A stretch of DNA of 64,000 bases, taken from Nonomuraea sp. NBC_00507. Its GTDB lineage: Bacteria; Actinomycetota; Actinomycetes; Streptosporangiales; Streptosporangiaceae. The notes under the pieces were generated by a model. The model did not search any database. It was not told where the DNA came from and worked only from the letters and a program-made list of their open reading frames with translations. The stretch covers positions 8,370,001 to 8,434,000 of the forward strand of contig NZ_CP107853.1 of the NCBI RefSeq assembly GCF_036013525.1, read 5' to 3'. The position numbers and the translations under genes were made by a program. Below are positions 32,694 to 41,312 of the stretch, piece by piece; the first letter of the stretch is position 1, and every line of letters starts with the position of its first letter.

Positions 32694-35600
32694 TCAGCCG
32701 GGCCTGTCCAGCTCCCCGTCCGGCGCCCGCGAACGGCCGTCCAGCTCCCCGCCTGGCGCCCGCGAACGGCCGTCCAGCTCCGCGGCGGGCGCTCGCGTGC
32801 GCCGCTCCAGCTCGCGCCGGGGCTCCGGCGGCCGGTGGTCCGGCTCCGCGGCCGCGTGGGGCGGCGGCGCCGGCTCCGGCGCTCGCTCGGGTTCAGGCTC
32901 GGGTTCGGGTTCGTACGCCGCGACCGCCTCCTGATATGCCTTGCGCAGCTTGTCCGCCTCGGCCTGCGGGTTGTGGAACCAGTTCGTGGACCACAGGCGG
33001 TGGAAGTTCCAGCCGAGCCGCTCCAGGTGCTCCTTGCGCAGCCGGTCGCGGTCGCGCACGCTGCGCGAGTCGCGGTAGGAGGCGCCGTCGGCCTCGATCG
33101 CCAGGACCATGCGGTCGGGGTCCCTCGGGTGGGTGGCGGCGAAGTCGACACGGAAGCCGCCGACGCCGTACTGCGGGACGACGGTGATGCCATGCCTGGC
33201 CAGCCGGTCGCGCACATCGGCCTCGAACGGATTGAGTGCCGTGCCGCCCGAGGCGTCGGCGGGGGTGCCGCCGGAGCCCGCGTACTCCAGGTAGTCGGCC
33301 AGCAGGCGGGCTCCCGCCTTGGTGACGCGGGCGGGGTCCACGTCGTGGCTGGAGAACGAGCTGACCAGGGTGAGCCGGTGCTTGGCGCGGGTGGCGGCCA
33401 CGTTCAGCCGGCGCTCGCCGCCGTCCCGCAGCAGCGGGCCCCACTGGTAGCGCATGCGGCCGTCGCGGTGCTTGCCGTACCCGATGGTGAGGATGATCGC
33501 GTCGCGTTCGTCCCCCTGGACGCGTTCGAGGTTCTTGACGAAGAACGGCTCCGGCGCGTCCTCGGCGAAGAACTCCTCCAGCTCGGGATGCTCGGCCAGC
33601 GCCTCCCGCAGCGCCTGGTCGACGCGTTCGGCGTGGCGCATGCCGAGCGCGATCACGCCGAGCGACTCGCCCGGGCGGGCGCGGGCGTGGTCCAGCACCA
33701 GCTCCACGACCTTGTCCACCTCGGCCGGCACCGACGCCTCCTGACCGGGCCCGGTGGTCGGGGCCGCCGGCTGGGCGACGACCACGTGCCGCAGGCAGTC
33801 ACCGCGCGACACGCCGGGGAACGTGGTCAGCGCGCCGCCATAGATGCGGGCGTTCGAGAACGCCACCAGCCGCTCGTCCCTGCTGCGGTAGTGCCAGGTC
33901 AGCGGCCATGTCGGCAACAGCGGGCGGAGCGCGTCGAGCACCGACTCGAACCCGGCGCCGAACGACACCATGCTCTCCTCGTCCTCGGCGTCATCGGCCC
34001 CGTCACCCACCTGCCGGAAGAAGTTCGTCGGCGGGAGCTGCCGGTCGTCGCCGGCGACCACGATCTGGTGCGCCCGCATGACGGACGGGACCGCGTCGGC
34101 GGGCACGATCTGGCTGGCCTCGTCGAAGATCACCACGTCGAACAGCCTGGTCGCGGGGAGCACCTGGCTGACGATCAGCGGGGACATGGCCCAGCAGGGC
34201 TTGAGCGCGAACAGCACATCGCCCGTCTGGTCGAGCAGGCGGCGCAGCGGCAGCTGGCCCCGGCGCAGGGCCGCCTGCTTGCGGATCACCCTGGCCTGGA
34301 GCGGGTGCCGGTCCTCGGCGTCGCGCAGCCGGACCGCCCACGCCCGGCGGACCCGTGCCCGGTTGGCTGCCAGGTGCCGGATGTCGCGCTCACGGAAGTC
34401 GCCGGCGATCTCGTCGAGCGCGTCTCCCCTCTCCGCGGCGTACCGCGGGTCGCTGACCCTGACGTGGTCGAGGATGGAGGAGTACCAGGCGTGGTCGAAC
34501 GCGGCCGCCGCCAGGTCCGCCGTCGCCTGCTTGCGTGCCAGGTCGTCGAGGAGCTGACCGAGGCCCAGGGCGTCGAACCGCACGCCCAGGTCGTACAGTC
34601 TGGGGAGTTTCCACGCGGTGTCGCGGTCGGCGCAGAGCGCGGCGAGGACCTCGCCGGGGTCGTCGGGGACGCGTACGTAGGCGCGCAGGGAGGCCAGCTG
34701 TGCCTCGCACTCGGCCTGCAGCCGCAGCAGCCCGCCGAGATCGGACGGCGGCCACGGCGGCCTGCCGGACGGGGAGGTGCCGTCGAGGCCGGCGCGCCAG
34801 GCGTCCGGCGCGGGTGGCGGGAGGCGGCGGGCGTCCCACTCGGCGAGCTGCTCGGCCGCCTCCGCCAGCGCCGCGTGCAGCTCGGCGCGCTCCGGCTTGC
34901 CGGCGCCCAGCCACAGGGCACGCGCCCGCTTGCGCAGCGCGTGACGCTCCCGCAGCCCTAGGGGACCATCGCCGGCAGTGCCGTCGCCCGCGGCGGCGGC
35001 CAGGCGGGACGGGTCGGACTCGAAGACGCGGGGCGACAGGCGCCGCATCGTCTGCGCCACCCCGGCGAAGAGCTGCAGCACCGCCACCCGTTCCCGATGC
35101 CCCTCCGGCGCGCGAAGGCCTGCCTCGGCGCACGCCTGGTCCACCCGGTACGCCAGCAGCGGCAGCAGGTGCGAATGCAGCCGCGACGCGAGATCGGCGG
35201 CCTGCCGGGCCTGCTCGGCGGTCCGCAGCGACGCCCCGTACCAGGGCGTGCTGCCGGGACGCAGGGTGAACCCGCCCAGGTGGGCGAAGTCGCGCAGCTC
35301 GTCCCTGATCCGGTCGGCCGCCTCACGGTCGATGCGCTCGGGTGGGAAGAGCCGCACCGGCGTACGTGCCTCGGCCGGCACGCCGAGCAGCGCCGACTGG
35401 ATCTGGAACGCCGACACACCCCACGGCGGGCGCGGCTCGTGCAGCCCCGCCACGTGCCGCGACAGCCGGCGCTGCCGGTCGATGAGCCGCCGGTCCAGCT
35501 CCTGCTCGGGCCTTTCGGTCACGGTCTGGGCGAGGTCGAGCGTGTCGCCCAGGTCCCGGGCGATGCGCAGCCGGTCACGCGTGCCCTCGTGGATGTCGAG

Positions 35601-36581
35601 CACCAGGTCCCCCAGGTCGGCGCCCTTGAGGCGGGACAGCACGGCGTCGATCGCGGCCCGCTTCTCGGCCACGAACAGCACCTTGCGCCCTTTGGCGACC
35701 AACGCCGCGATCAGGTTCGCGATGGTCTGGCTCTTGCCGGTGCCCGGCGGCCCGTGGATCACGAGACTGCGGCCGGACAGCACGGCGTCGATGGCGCTGC
35801 GCTGGGAGGAGTCGGCGTCGAGCACCGAGTAGTCGTCCTCCGGCGAGTCCAGCGCCAGCACCTCCCCCCTGTCGCCCGACAGCAGCTCCTGCGCCTCGGG
35901 GTCGCCGGCGATGGCGGCCACCACGTCGCTGTCGGCCAGCAGCTCGCCCGCCGCCTGCATGTCCCTGACCATGGGCAGTTTGGAGTAGGTGAACGTGCCG
36001 ATGACCCGCCGGTCCTGGATGTCGAATCCCGGCACCTCGGCGGCGGCCGCGACGGCGCGCAGCTGGTCGTGGTCGCCGGTGGCGCGCTCGGCGTCGGCGC
36101 CGTACACGGTGGCGAGCTTGTGCAGCAGCACCGGGTTGACCTCGTCCTCGTCGTCGAGCGCGAGGTGGAAATCGTCGTGCCTGGCCCGGGTGGGGGTGAT
36201 GGTGAGGCCGCGCAGCAGCACGGGCGCGGCGGGCTCGAGGAACAGCTCGTCCCACCTGGCCATGCCGGTGGCCAGGTACGCGGCCCGCAGGCCGCGCTCC
36301 TCGAGCAGCTCGCGGGACTTGCGGTGGATGGCCTGCACGCGTCTGATCGCGTCGGCCCTGGCATCGGCGTCGCTGAACAGGCGGGTGAGCCTGATCGAGC
36401 CGGTGCGGAGGAAGCGTTCGAGGTTCGCGGGGTCGGCCGCGGCCAGGTCGAGGGTGCCTGCCCGGCGGTCCTTGTAGTAGAGCAGCGTGTTGCGCCCGCC
36501 CAGGTCGGTGAGCGCCGATATCCAGTTCGCCTGGGCCGCGGCGATCAGCTCGGCCCGGCGGTTGTCCGATGGCTCTGCCAT
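32694..36581 (-). CDS. DUF4011-SF1 helicase-Vsr-like nuclease fusion (Hhe-like anti-phage candidate)
   Basis: This 1295-residue protein starts at ATG 36581. The N-terminal DUF4011-type region includes WISALTDLGGRNTLLYYKDR. A superfamily-1 helicase core follows: Walker A HGPPGTGKSQTIANLI (about 275), DEAS box FDVVIFDEASQIVPAD (about 820), GDDRQLPPTNFF (about 843) and motif VI NVAATRAKHRLTL. At about 1115-1230 there is a Vsr/MTES_1575-type nuclease (NPFEADVRDRLARHGI, IEADGASYRDSRSVRDRDRL, WNFHRLWSTNWF). The tail (from about 1245) is Pro/Glu-rich with repeated GRSRAPxGELD units. This architecture is the one reported for Hhe defence proteins; a role in DNA defence or repair is inferred. Confidence 0.85.
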   Translation of the reverse strand: MAEPSDNRRAELIAAAQANWISALTDLGGRNTLLYYKDRRAGTLDLAAADPANLERFLRTGSIRLTRLFSDADARADAIRRVQAIHRKSRELLEERGLRAAYLATGMARWDELFLEPAAPVLLRGLTITPTRARHDDFHLALDDEDEVNPVLLHKLATVYGADAERATGDHDQLRAVAAAAEVPGFDIQDRRVIGTFTYSKLPMVRDMQAAGELLADSDVVAAIAGDPEAQELLSGDRGEVLALDSPEDDYSVLDADSSQRSAIDAVLSGRSLVIHGPPGTGKSQTIANLIAALVAKGRKVLFVAEKRAAIDAVLSRLKGADLGDLVLDIHEGTRDRLRIARDLGDTLDLAQTVTERPEQELDRRLIDRQRRLSRHVAGLHEPRPPWGVSAFQIQSALLGVPAEARTPVRLFPPERIDREAADRIRDELRDFAHLGGFTLRPGSTPWYGASLRTAEQARQAADLASRLHSHLLPLLAYRVDQACAEAGLRAPEGHRERVAVLQLFAGVAQTMRRLSPRVFESDPSRLAAAAGDGTAGDGPLGLRERHALRKRARALWLGAGKPERAELHAALAEAAEQLAEWDARRLPPPAPDAWRAGLDGTSPSGRPPWPPSDLGGLLRLQAECEAQLASLRAYVRVPDDPGEVLAALCADRDTAWKLPRLYDLGVRFDALGLGQLLDDLARKQATADLAAAAFDHAWYSSILDHVRVSDPRYAAERGDALDEIAGDFRERDIRHLAANRARVRRAWAVRLRDAEDRHPLQARVIRKQAALRRGQLPLRRLLDQTGDVLFALKPCWAMSPLIVSQVLPATRLFDVVIFDEASQIVPADAVPSVMRAHQIVVAGDDRQLPPTNFFRQVGDGADDAEDEESMVSFGAGFESVLDALRPLLPTWPLTWHYRSRDERLVAFSNARIYGGALTTFPGVSRGDCLRHVVVAQPAAPTTGPGQEASVPAEVDKVVELVLDHARARPGESLGVIALGMRHAERVDQALREALAEHPELEEFFAEDAPEPFFVKNLERVQGDERDAIILTIGYGKHRDGRMRYQWGPLLRDGGERRLNVAATRAKHRLTLVSSFSSHDVDPARVTKAGARLLADYLEYAGSGGTPADASGGTALNPFEADVRDRLARHGITVVPQYGVGGFRVDFAATHPRDPDRMVLAIEADGASYRDSRSVRDRDRLRKEHLERLGWNFHRLWSTNWFHNPQAEADKLRKAYQEAVAAYEPEPEPEPERAPEPAPPPHAAAEPDHRPPEPRRELERRTRAPAAELDGRSRAPGGELDGRSRAPDGELDRPG

Positions 36582-36637
36582 GAACGCTACTTCTGCCCTG
36601 ACGCGGCCTTTGCAGTCGCTTGACCGCGCGGTGCGGG

Positions 36638-37591
36638 TCACGTCAGTCGCTGCGCCTTGCTCAGCAGCCGCTGCGCCACTACCACCAGTGCCAGGAACAC
36701 CCCGCTCACGACCTGCTGGAACGCCGACGTCAGGCTCCCGACCTGATTGATCAGACTCTGGATGACGCCGAGCAGCAGCACCCCGGCCACGGTGCCGGTG
36801 ATCCCGCCCGCTCCCCCGGTCAGCAGGGTGCCACCGATCACCACGGCGGCGATGGCGTCCAGTTCGAGGCCGATGCCGAGGATGGTCACGCCGGACGACA
36901 GTCGGGCCGCGTTCAGCGCTCCGGCGAGGCCGGCCAGCAGGCCCGACATGACGTACACCCAGACCTTGGTCCGGGCCACCGGCACGCCCATCAGCGCGGC
37001 CGCCTGCTCGTTCCCGCCGATGGCGTAGACGTTCTGGCCGAAGCCGGTGCGCTGCAGCAGCACCATCGCCGCCAGCGCCAGAGCGGCGGTGATGTAGACC
37101 GGATAGGACAGGCCGAGCACCTCGCCCTGGCCCACGGCGGCGAAGGCGGGGTCTTTCACGAGGTACGTGGTGGCGCCCTCGTCGGAGATCGCCAGCATCA
37201 GCCCGCGCACGCCGAGCAGCCCGGCCAGGGTGACGATGAATGGCGCCATCCCCGTCCTGGCGATCACCAGCCCCTGGAGCAGGCCGACCATCCCGCACAC
37301 CGCCAGCGGCAGCAGCAGCGCCACCGGCAGGCCGTACGGGGAGCCGTAGGCGGCCAGCACCCCGCCCAGTACGAACAGCGATCCCACCGACAGGTCGATG
37401 CCGCCGCTGATGATGACGAACGTCATCCCGATCGCGATGATCGCCAGGAACGACGACGACACCACGACGCTGGCCGCGTTTCCCGGCGTGGCGAACGAGT
37501 CGAAGGTGAGGCTGCCCCCGACCACCAGCAGCCCCAGCACCATGAGGGCGCCGTGCTGCTGGAGCACCCGGCTGGCCTGTTCTCGGTTCAT
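36638..37591 (-). CDS. Sugar ABC transporter permease, second subunit (YjfF/RbsC-like)
   Basis: This is 317 residues from ATG 37591, which overlaps the previous stop (ATGA). Hydrophobic throughout, it has FVIISGGIDLSVGSLFVLGG, the YAIGGNEQAAALMGVPVART motif and LDAIAAVVIGGTLLTGGAGG of BPD_transp_2 permeases. With the neighbouring permease it would form a heterodimeric channel, as YtfT and YjfF do for galactofuranose. It is the last gene of the transporter operon; the helicase gene follows after 56 bases. Confidence 0.88.
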   Translation of the reverse strand: MNREQASRVLQQHGALMVLGLLVVGGSLTFDSFATPGNAASVVVSSSFLAIIAIGMTFVIISGGIDLSVGSLFVLGGVLAAYGSPYGLPVALLLPLAVCGMVGLLQGLVIARTGMAPFIVTLAGLLGVRGLMLAISDEGATTYLVKDPAFAAVGQGEVLGLSYPVYITAALALAAMVLLQRTGFGQNVYAIGGNEQAAALMGVPVARTKVWVYVMSGLLAGLAGALNAARLSSGVTILGIGLELDAIAAVVIGGTLLTGGAGGITGTVAGVLLLGVIQSLINQVGSLTSAFQQVVSGVFLALVVVAQRLLSKAQRLT

Positions 37592-38619
37592 CGGCGCTCC
37601 CTGGTGGCGTAGACGGCGGCCAGGATGATGGCCGCCTGGACCATCTGGGTCCACGACTGGGGCAGGTTGTGCTTGATCAGCGTGGCCGACAGCAACTGCA
37701 TGAGCAGCGCGCCCATGACCGTGCTGAGCACCCGGATCCGGCCGCCGGTCAGCGGCGTGCCGCCGACCACGACCGCGGTGATGGCCGACAGCTCGATGAA
37801 CAGGCCGAGCGACGTGGGGTCGCTGGCCTGCAGCCGGGCCGTGGCCAGCACCCCGGCCAGCGCCGCCAGCAGGCCCGAGATCACGTAGACGGTCAAGAGC
37901 ACGCGCTTGACCGGCAGGCCGGACAACTCGCTGGCCGGCCGGTTTCCGCCGATCGCGACCACCTGCCGCCCGAACGTGGTGCGCCGCACCACGAACAACA
38001 CGATCAGGGTCAGCGTCGCCGCGATCAGCACGATCACCGGGATCCCGGCCACCGAGCTGCTGCCGAGTGCGATCAGGTCGGGGTTGCGGAACTCGACGAG
38101 CTGCGGCACCAGCACGTTGGCCAGCCCGCGCACGCCGACGAGCAGCGCGAGGGTGGCCACGATCGGCTGCACCCCGACGTACGCCACCAGCGCTCCGCCC
38201 GCCGCTCCGACCGCCGCCCCGCCGATCACGGCCACGAGCACGGCCGGCAGCCAGCCGTACCCCAGGTACATCACGACCAGCGCGGCGGCGAGCGCCATCA
38301 CCGAGCCGACCGACAGGTCGATGCCCTGGGTGCCGATCACCAGCGCCATGCCGAGCGAGACGATCACGATGGGGGTGACCTGGACGAGCTGGGTGCGGAA
38401 GTTCGCGGCATCCAGGAAGTGCGGGGTGAACAGCACGTTGAACAGCAGCAGCGCCAGCACGGCCGCGTACACGCCGTAGTCCTGCACCCAGGCGAGCACG
38501 CGCGGCTTGAGCACCGCGACGCGGGCCCGCGCAGCGCCCGTGCCCGCACCCGGCCCGGCTCCCGTCAGCTCAGCCATCGGACCGCCCCGCTCGGCCATCG
38601 GACTGCTCCGCTCGGCCAT
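37588..38619 (-). CDS. Sugar ABC transporter permease, first subunit (YtfT-like)
   Basis: This is 329-343 residues depending on the start. The permease motifs MALVIGTQGIDLSVGSVMAL, VAIGGNRPASELSGLPVKRV and ELSAITAVVVGGTPLTGGRI place it in the YtfT/RbsC family. Three in-frame ATGs (38619, 38598, 38577) each sit in a copy of a 21-bp repeat that also carries a GGAG/GGGG ribosome-binding site. Initiation may therefore be multiple; the first is annotated. The start region overlaps the end of the ATPase gene. Confidence 0.85.
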   Translation of the reverse strand: MAERSSPMAERGGPMAELTGAGPGAGTGAARARVAVLKPRVLAWVQDYGVYAAVLALLLFNVLFTPHFLDAANFRTQLVQVTPIVIVSLGMALVIGTQGIDLSVGSVMALAAALVVMYLGYGWLPAVLVAVIGGAAVGAAGGALVAYVGVQPIVATLALLVGVRGLANVLVPQLVEFRNPDLIALGSSSVAGIPVIVLIAATLTLIVLFVVRRTTFGRQVVAIGGNRPASELSGLPVKRVLLTVYVISGLLAALAGVLATARLQASDPTSLGLFIELSAITAVVVGGTPLTGGRIRVLSTVMGALLMQLLSATLIKHNLPQSWTQMVQAAIILAAVYATRERR

Positions 38620-40198
38620 CGGACTGCTCCGCGATCGTTGCCATGATCCTCTCCTCGGTCACCTCGTCGCCCGACAGCTCCCCCGCGACCGCGCCTTCGC
38701 GCAGCACGAGGATCCTGTCGGCGCCCTCGACGAGCTCCTCCAGGTCGGAGGAGATCAGCAGCACGCCCAGGCCCTCCTCCGCCAGCTCGTCGATCAGCGC
38801 CTGCACCTCGGCCTTGGCTCCGACGTCGATGCCGCGGGTGGGCTCGTCCAGCAGCAGCACCTTGGGCCGTACGGCCAGCCAGCGGGCCAGCAGCACCTTC
38901 TGCTGGTTGCCGCCGGACAGTTCGGACACCAGCTGGTGCGGCGAGGCGGCCTTGATCCTCAGCCGCCGCATGAAGATCCCGACCACCCGGTCGATCTTCG
39001 CCTCGGACACAACACCTGCGGTGCCGAGTGACGGGAGGGCGGCCAGGGCGATGTTCTCCCTCACGGAGAGCGTCGGGATGATGCCCTCGGCCTTGCGGTC
39101 CTCCGGCAGCAGGCTGACCCCCGCCCTGATGGCCGCCGCCGTGGAGCCGGTGCGCAGCGGCGCCTCCGCCACGTGCACCTGCCCTCCGTCCAACGGCAAC
39201 GCGCCGACGATGGCCTTCGCCGTCTCGGTACGGCCCGCCCCGAGGAGCCCGCCCAGGCCGACCACCTCGCCGGGCCTGATGTCGATGTCCACGCCGCGGA
39301 GGACATGACGACGGGTCAGCCCACGCGCCCGGACGATGGGCGCCTGCCCGTTCCCGTGCCCGCCCGCCGCGGTGCTCCCGGCGGGGCGGTGGCGGGAGAA
39401 GCGGGTGAGGCCTTCGGTGCGGACCTCGTTGAGGTCCCGGCCCAGCATGAGCGAGATGAGCCGGAGTCGTTCCAGGTCGGCGAGCGGCCCCGTGTGGGCG
39501 AGGCGGCCATCGCGCAACACGGTCACCCGATCGCACACCTGGTATAACTCGTCCAGCCGGTGGCTGACGTACAGGACGGCGATCCCGGTGTCCCGTAGCC
39601 GCCTGATCACCCCGAACAGCGTCTCGACCTCGCGCGGCTCGAGCGACGACGTGGGCTCGTCCATGATGACCACCCGGGCGTCCACGGAGACCGCCCTGGC
39701 CAGGGCGACCATCTGCTGGGCGCCCACGCCGAGCGTCCGCAGCGGCCGCCGGACGTCGGCCGAGACGCCATAGCTCGCCAGCACGCGGGAAGCCTCGCCG
39801 TACAGGGCGGCCGTGTGGATCACGCCGAAGCGGCCGCGGGGCTCGCGGCCGAGCAGCAGGTTGCGGGCCACGCTCATCATGGGGACGAGGTTGACCTCCT
39901 GGTAGATGGTGGAGATGCCGGCGCGCTGCGCGTCCATGGGGGTGGCGAAGGCGGCGGGGCCGCCCTGGTGGCGCAGTTCGCCGCCATCCGGCCGGTACAC
40001 GCCGGTGAAGACCTTGATCAGCGTGGATTTGCCGGCGCCGTTCTCCCCCACGAGGGCGTGCACCTCGCCTGGGCGCAGGGCGAGGGACACGCCGTCGAGG
40101 GCGAGCACGCCGGGGAATCGTTTAGTGATCCCCCGGGCCTCGAGCACGGGTTCCGCATCGGCCGAGTCTGTCCAGTCAGCCAAGTCAGTACGCCTCAC
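38570..40198 (-). CDS. Sugar ABC transporter ATP-binding protein (YtfR-like, two-domain)
   Basis: This is 542 residues from GTG 40198 (AAGGA 8 bases upstream); GTG 40234 is an alternative. The first ABC domain has GENGAGKSTLIKVFTG and VVIMDEPTSSLEPRE. The second has GLGGLLGAGRTETAKAI, signature LSGGNQQKVLLARW and LLLDEPTRGIDVGAK. A Ser/Gly/Pro linker lies between the two. The C-terminus ends with EQSDGRA-EQSDGRA-GRSDG, a direct repeat produced by the 21-bp DNA repeat that also provides the permease start codons. It drives import of the sugar bound by the YtfQ-like protein. Confidence 0.88.
   Translation of the reverse strand: MRRTDLADWTDSADAEPVLEARGITKRFPGVLALDGVSLALRPGEVHALVGENGAGKSTLIKVFTGVYRPDGGELRHQGGPAAFATPMDAQRAGISTIYQEVNLVPMMSVARNLLLGREPRGRFGVIHTAALYGEASRVLASYGVSADVRRPLRTLGVGAQQMVALARAVSVDARVVIMDEPTSSLEPREVETLFGVIRRLRDTGIAVLYVSHRLDELYQVCDRVTVLRDGRLAHTGPLADLERLRLISLMLGRDLNEVRTEGLTRFSRHRPAGSTAAGGHGNGQAPIVRARGLTRRHVLRGVDIDIRPGEVVGLGGLLGAGRTETAKAIVGALPLDGGQVHVAEAPLRTGSTAAAIRAGVSLLPEDRKAEGIIPTLSVRENIALAALPSLGTAGVVSEAKIDRVVGIFMRRLRIKAASPHQLVSELSGGNQQKVLLARWLAVRPKVLLLDEPTRGIDVGAKAEVQALIDELAEEGLGVLLISSDLEELVEGADRILVLREGAVAGELSGDEVTEERIMATIAEQSDGRAEQSDGRAGRSDG
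38572..38633. repeat. Three tandem ~21-bp repeats carrying RBS and ATG of the permease
   Basis: On the minus strand the unit GAGCGGAGCAGTCCGATGGCC occurs twice exactly (ATG 38619 and 38598) and once with changes (GAGCGGGGCGGTCCGATGGC, ATG 38577). Each unit contains a Shine-Dalgarno-like GGAG or GGGG and an ATG in the same frame. In the overlapping ATPase frame it encodes EQSDGRA. Confidence 0.85.
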
Positions 40199-41252
40199 CG
40201 AGCGAGTCCTTGGCGTTGCTCGTGTCGTAGTCACGGTCGGAGATGATCACCTTGTCCGGGATGGCCTGCCCGTCCAGGAACTTCTGCGCGGTCTCGAAGG
40301 CGAGCGGCCCGAAGCGGGGGTTGGACTCGATGACCGCGTGCAGCCAGCCGTCGGCGATGCCCTGCACGGCGCTGCGGGTGCCGTCCACAGACACGATCTT
40401 GATGTCTCCGGGCTCCTTGCCCGCGCCCTTCAGCGCGGTGACGGCGCCCAGCGCCATCTCATCGTTCTCGGCGTAGATGCCGTTGATGTCGGGGTTGGAC
40501 TGGATGAGCTGTTCGGTGACCTGCTGCCCCTTCTCGCGGGCGAACTCGCCGGTCTGCTCGAACGAGATCGTGATGCCGGGCGCCTTCTCCTTGACGCGGT
40601 CCTTGAAGCCGTTCGTGCGCTCGGTGGTGACGTTGTTGCCGGGCGCGCCGAGCAGGATGGCGACCTTGCCCTTGCCGCCGACTGCCTCGATCATCCGGTC
40701 GGCGGCGCGCTTGCCCTGCTCGTAGAAGTCCGAGCCGATGAACGTCAGGTAGTCGTCGCACGGCCTGGCGTTGATCTTCCGGTCCACGGTGATGATCGGG
40801 ATCTTCTTGGCCGCGGCCTGCTGGAGGACCGGCTCCCAGCCGTCGGAGTTGAGCGGGGCGATGATCAGCAGCCGCGCGCCCTGGGCGATGAGCTGCTGGA
40901 CGTCGGTGATCTGCTTGGAGAACTGCGACTGCGCGTTGGTGACCTTGAGGTTGGCGATGCCGAGCCTGGCCGCCTCGTCCTTGATGGACTTGGTCTCCGC
41001 GATGCGGAAGGGGTTGGCCTCCTTCTCGGACTGGGAGAAGCCGACGGTGGCGGTCTTCAGGTCGAACGTCGTGCCACCGGACTTCTGCAACGTGCAGGTC
41101 GGCCCGGCGCCGCCCGCGGGGGTCTGCACGACCTGCTGCCCGGCGGTGCTCGCGGCGGCGGGCGCGCTCTGCGGCTCCTCGGCCTTGGCGCAGGCGGCGG
41201 TGGTGAGGAGCACGGCCAGCGCCAAACCGGCTGTCCGGATCTGGGGGGTCAT
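40185..41252 (-). CDS. Sugar-binding lipoprotein (YtfQ-like)
   Basis: This 355-residue protein has a lipoprotein signal (lipobox TAAC, Cys21). The mature part carries the YtfQ hallmark FSQSEKEANPFRIAETKSIK, then LIIAPLNSDGWEPVLQQAA, IITVDRKINARPCDDYLTFI and GIYAENDEMALGAVTALKG. YtfQ-type proteins bind galactofuranose or related hexoses. The upstream secreted GH2 enzyme suggests the sugar is released from an oligo- or polysaccharide outside the cell. It is the first transporter gene of the leftward operon, 60 bases after the glycosidase. Confidence 0.88.
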   Translation of the reverse strand: MTPQIRTAGLALAVLLTTAACAKAEEPQSAPAAASTAGQQVVQTPAGGAGPTCTLQKSGGTTFDLKTATVGFSQSEKEANPFRIAETKSIKDEAARLGIANLKVTNAQSQFSKQITDVQQLIAQGARLLIIAPLNSDGWEPVLQQAAAKKIPIITVDRKINARPCDDYLTFIGSDFYEQGKRAADRMIEAVGGKGKVAILLGAPGNNVTTERTNGFKDRVKEKAPGITISFEQTGEFAREKGQQVTEQLIQSNPDINGIYAENDEMALGAVTALKGAGKEPGDIKIVSVDGTRSAVQGIADGWLHAVIESNPRFGPLAFETAQKFLDGQAIPDKVIISDRDYDTSNAKDSLGEAY

Positions 41253-41312
41253 GGCGGTTCCTTTCCTACCAGGTGCCGCGCCCGGGCCACAGGGGCCCGG
41301 GCGGGTGGAAGG

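Noticed and set aside
36582..37298. An N-terminal extension of the helicase by about 240 residues
   Set aside because: The extension lies entirely over the permease gene in another frame. The family start (ANWISALTDLGGRN region) fits ATG 36581.
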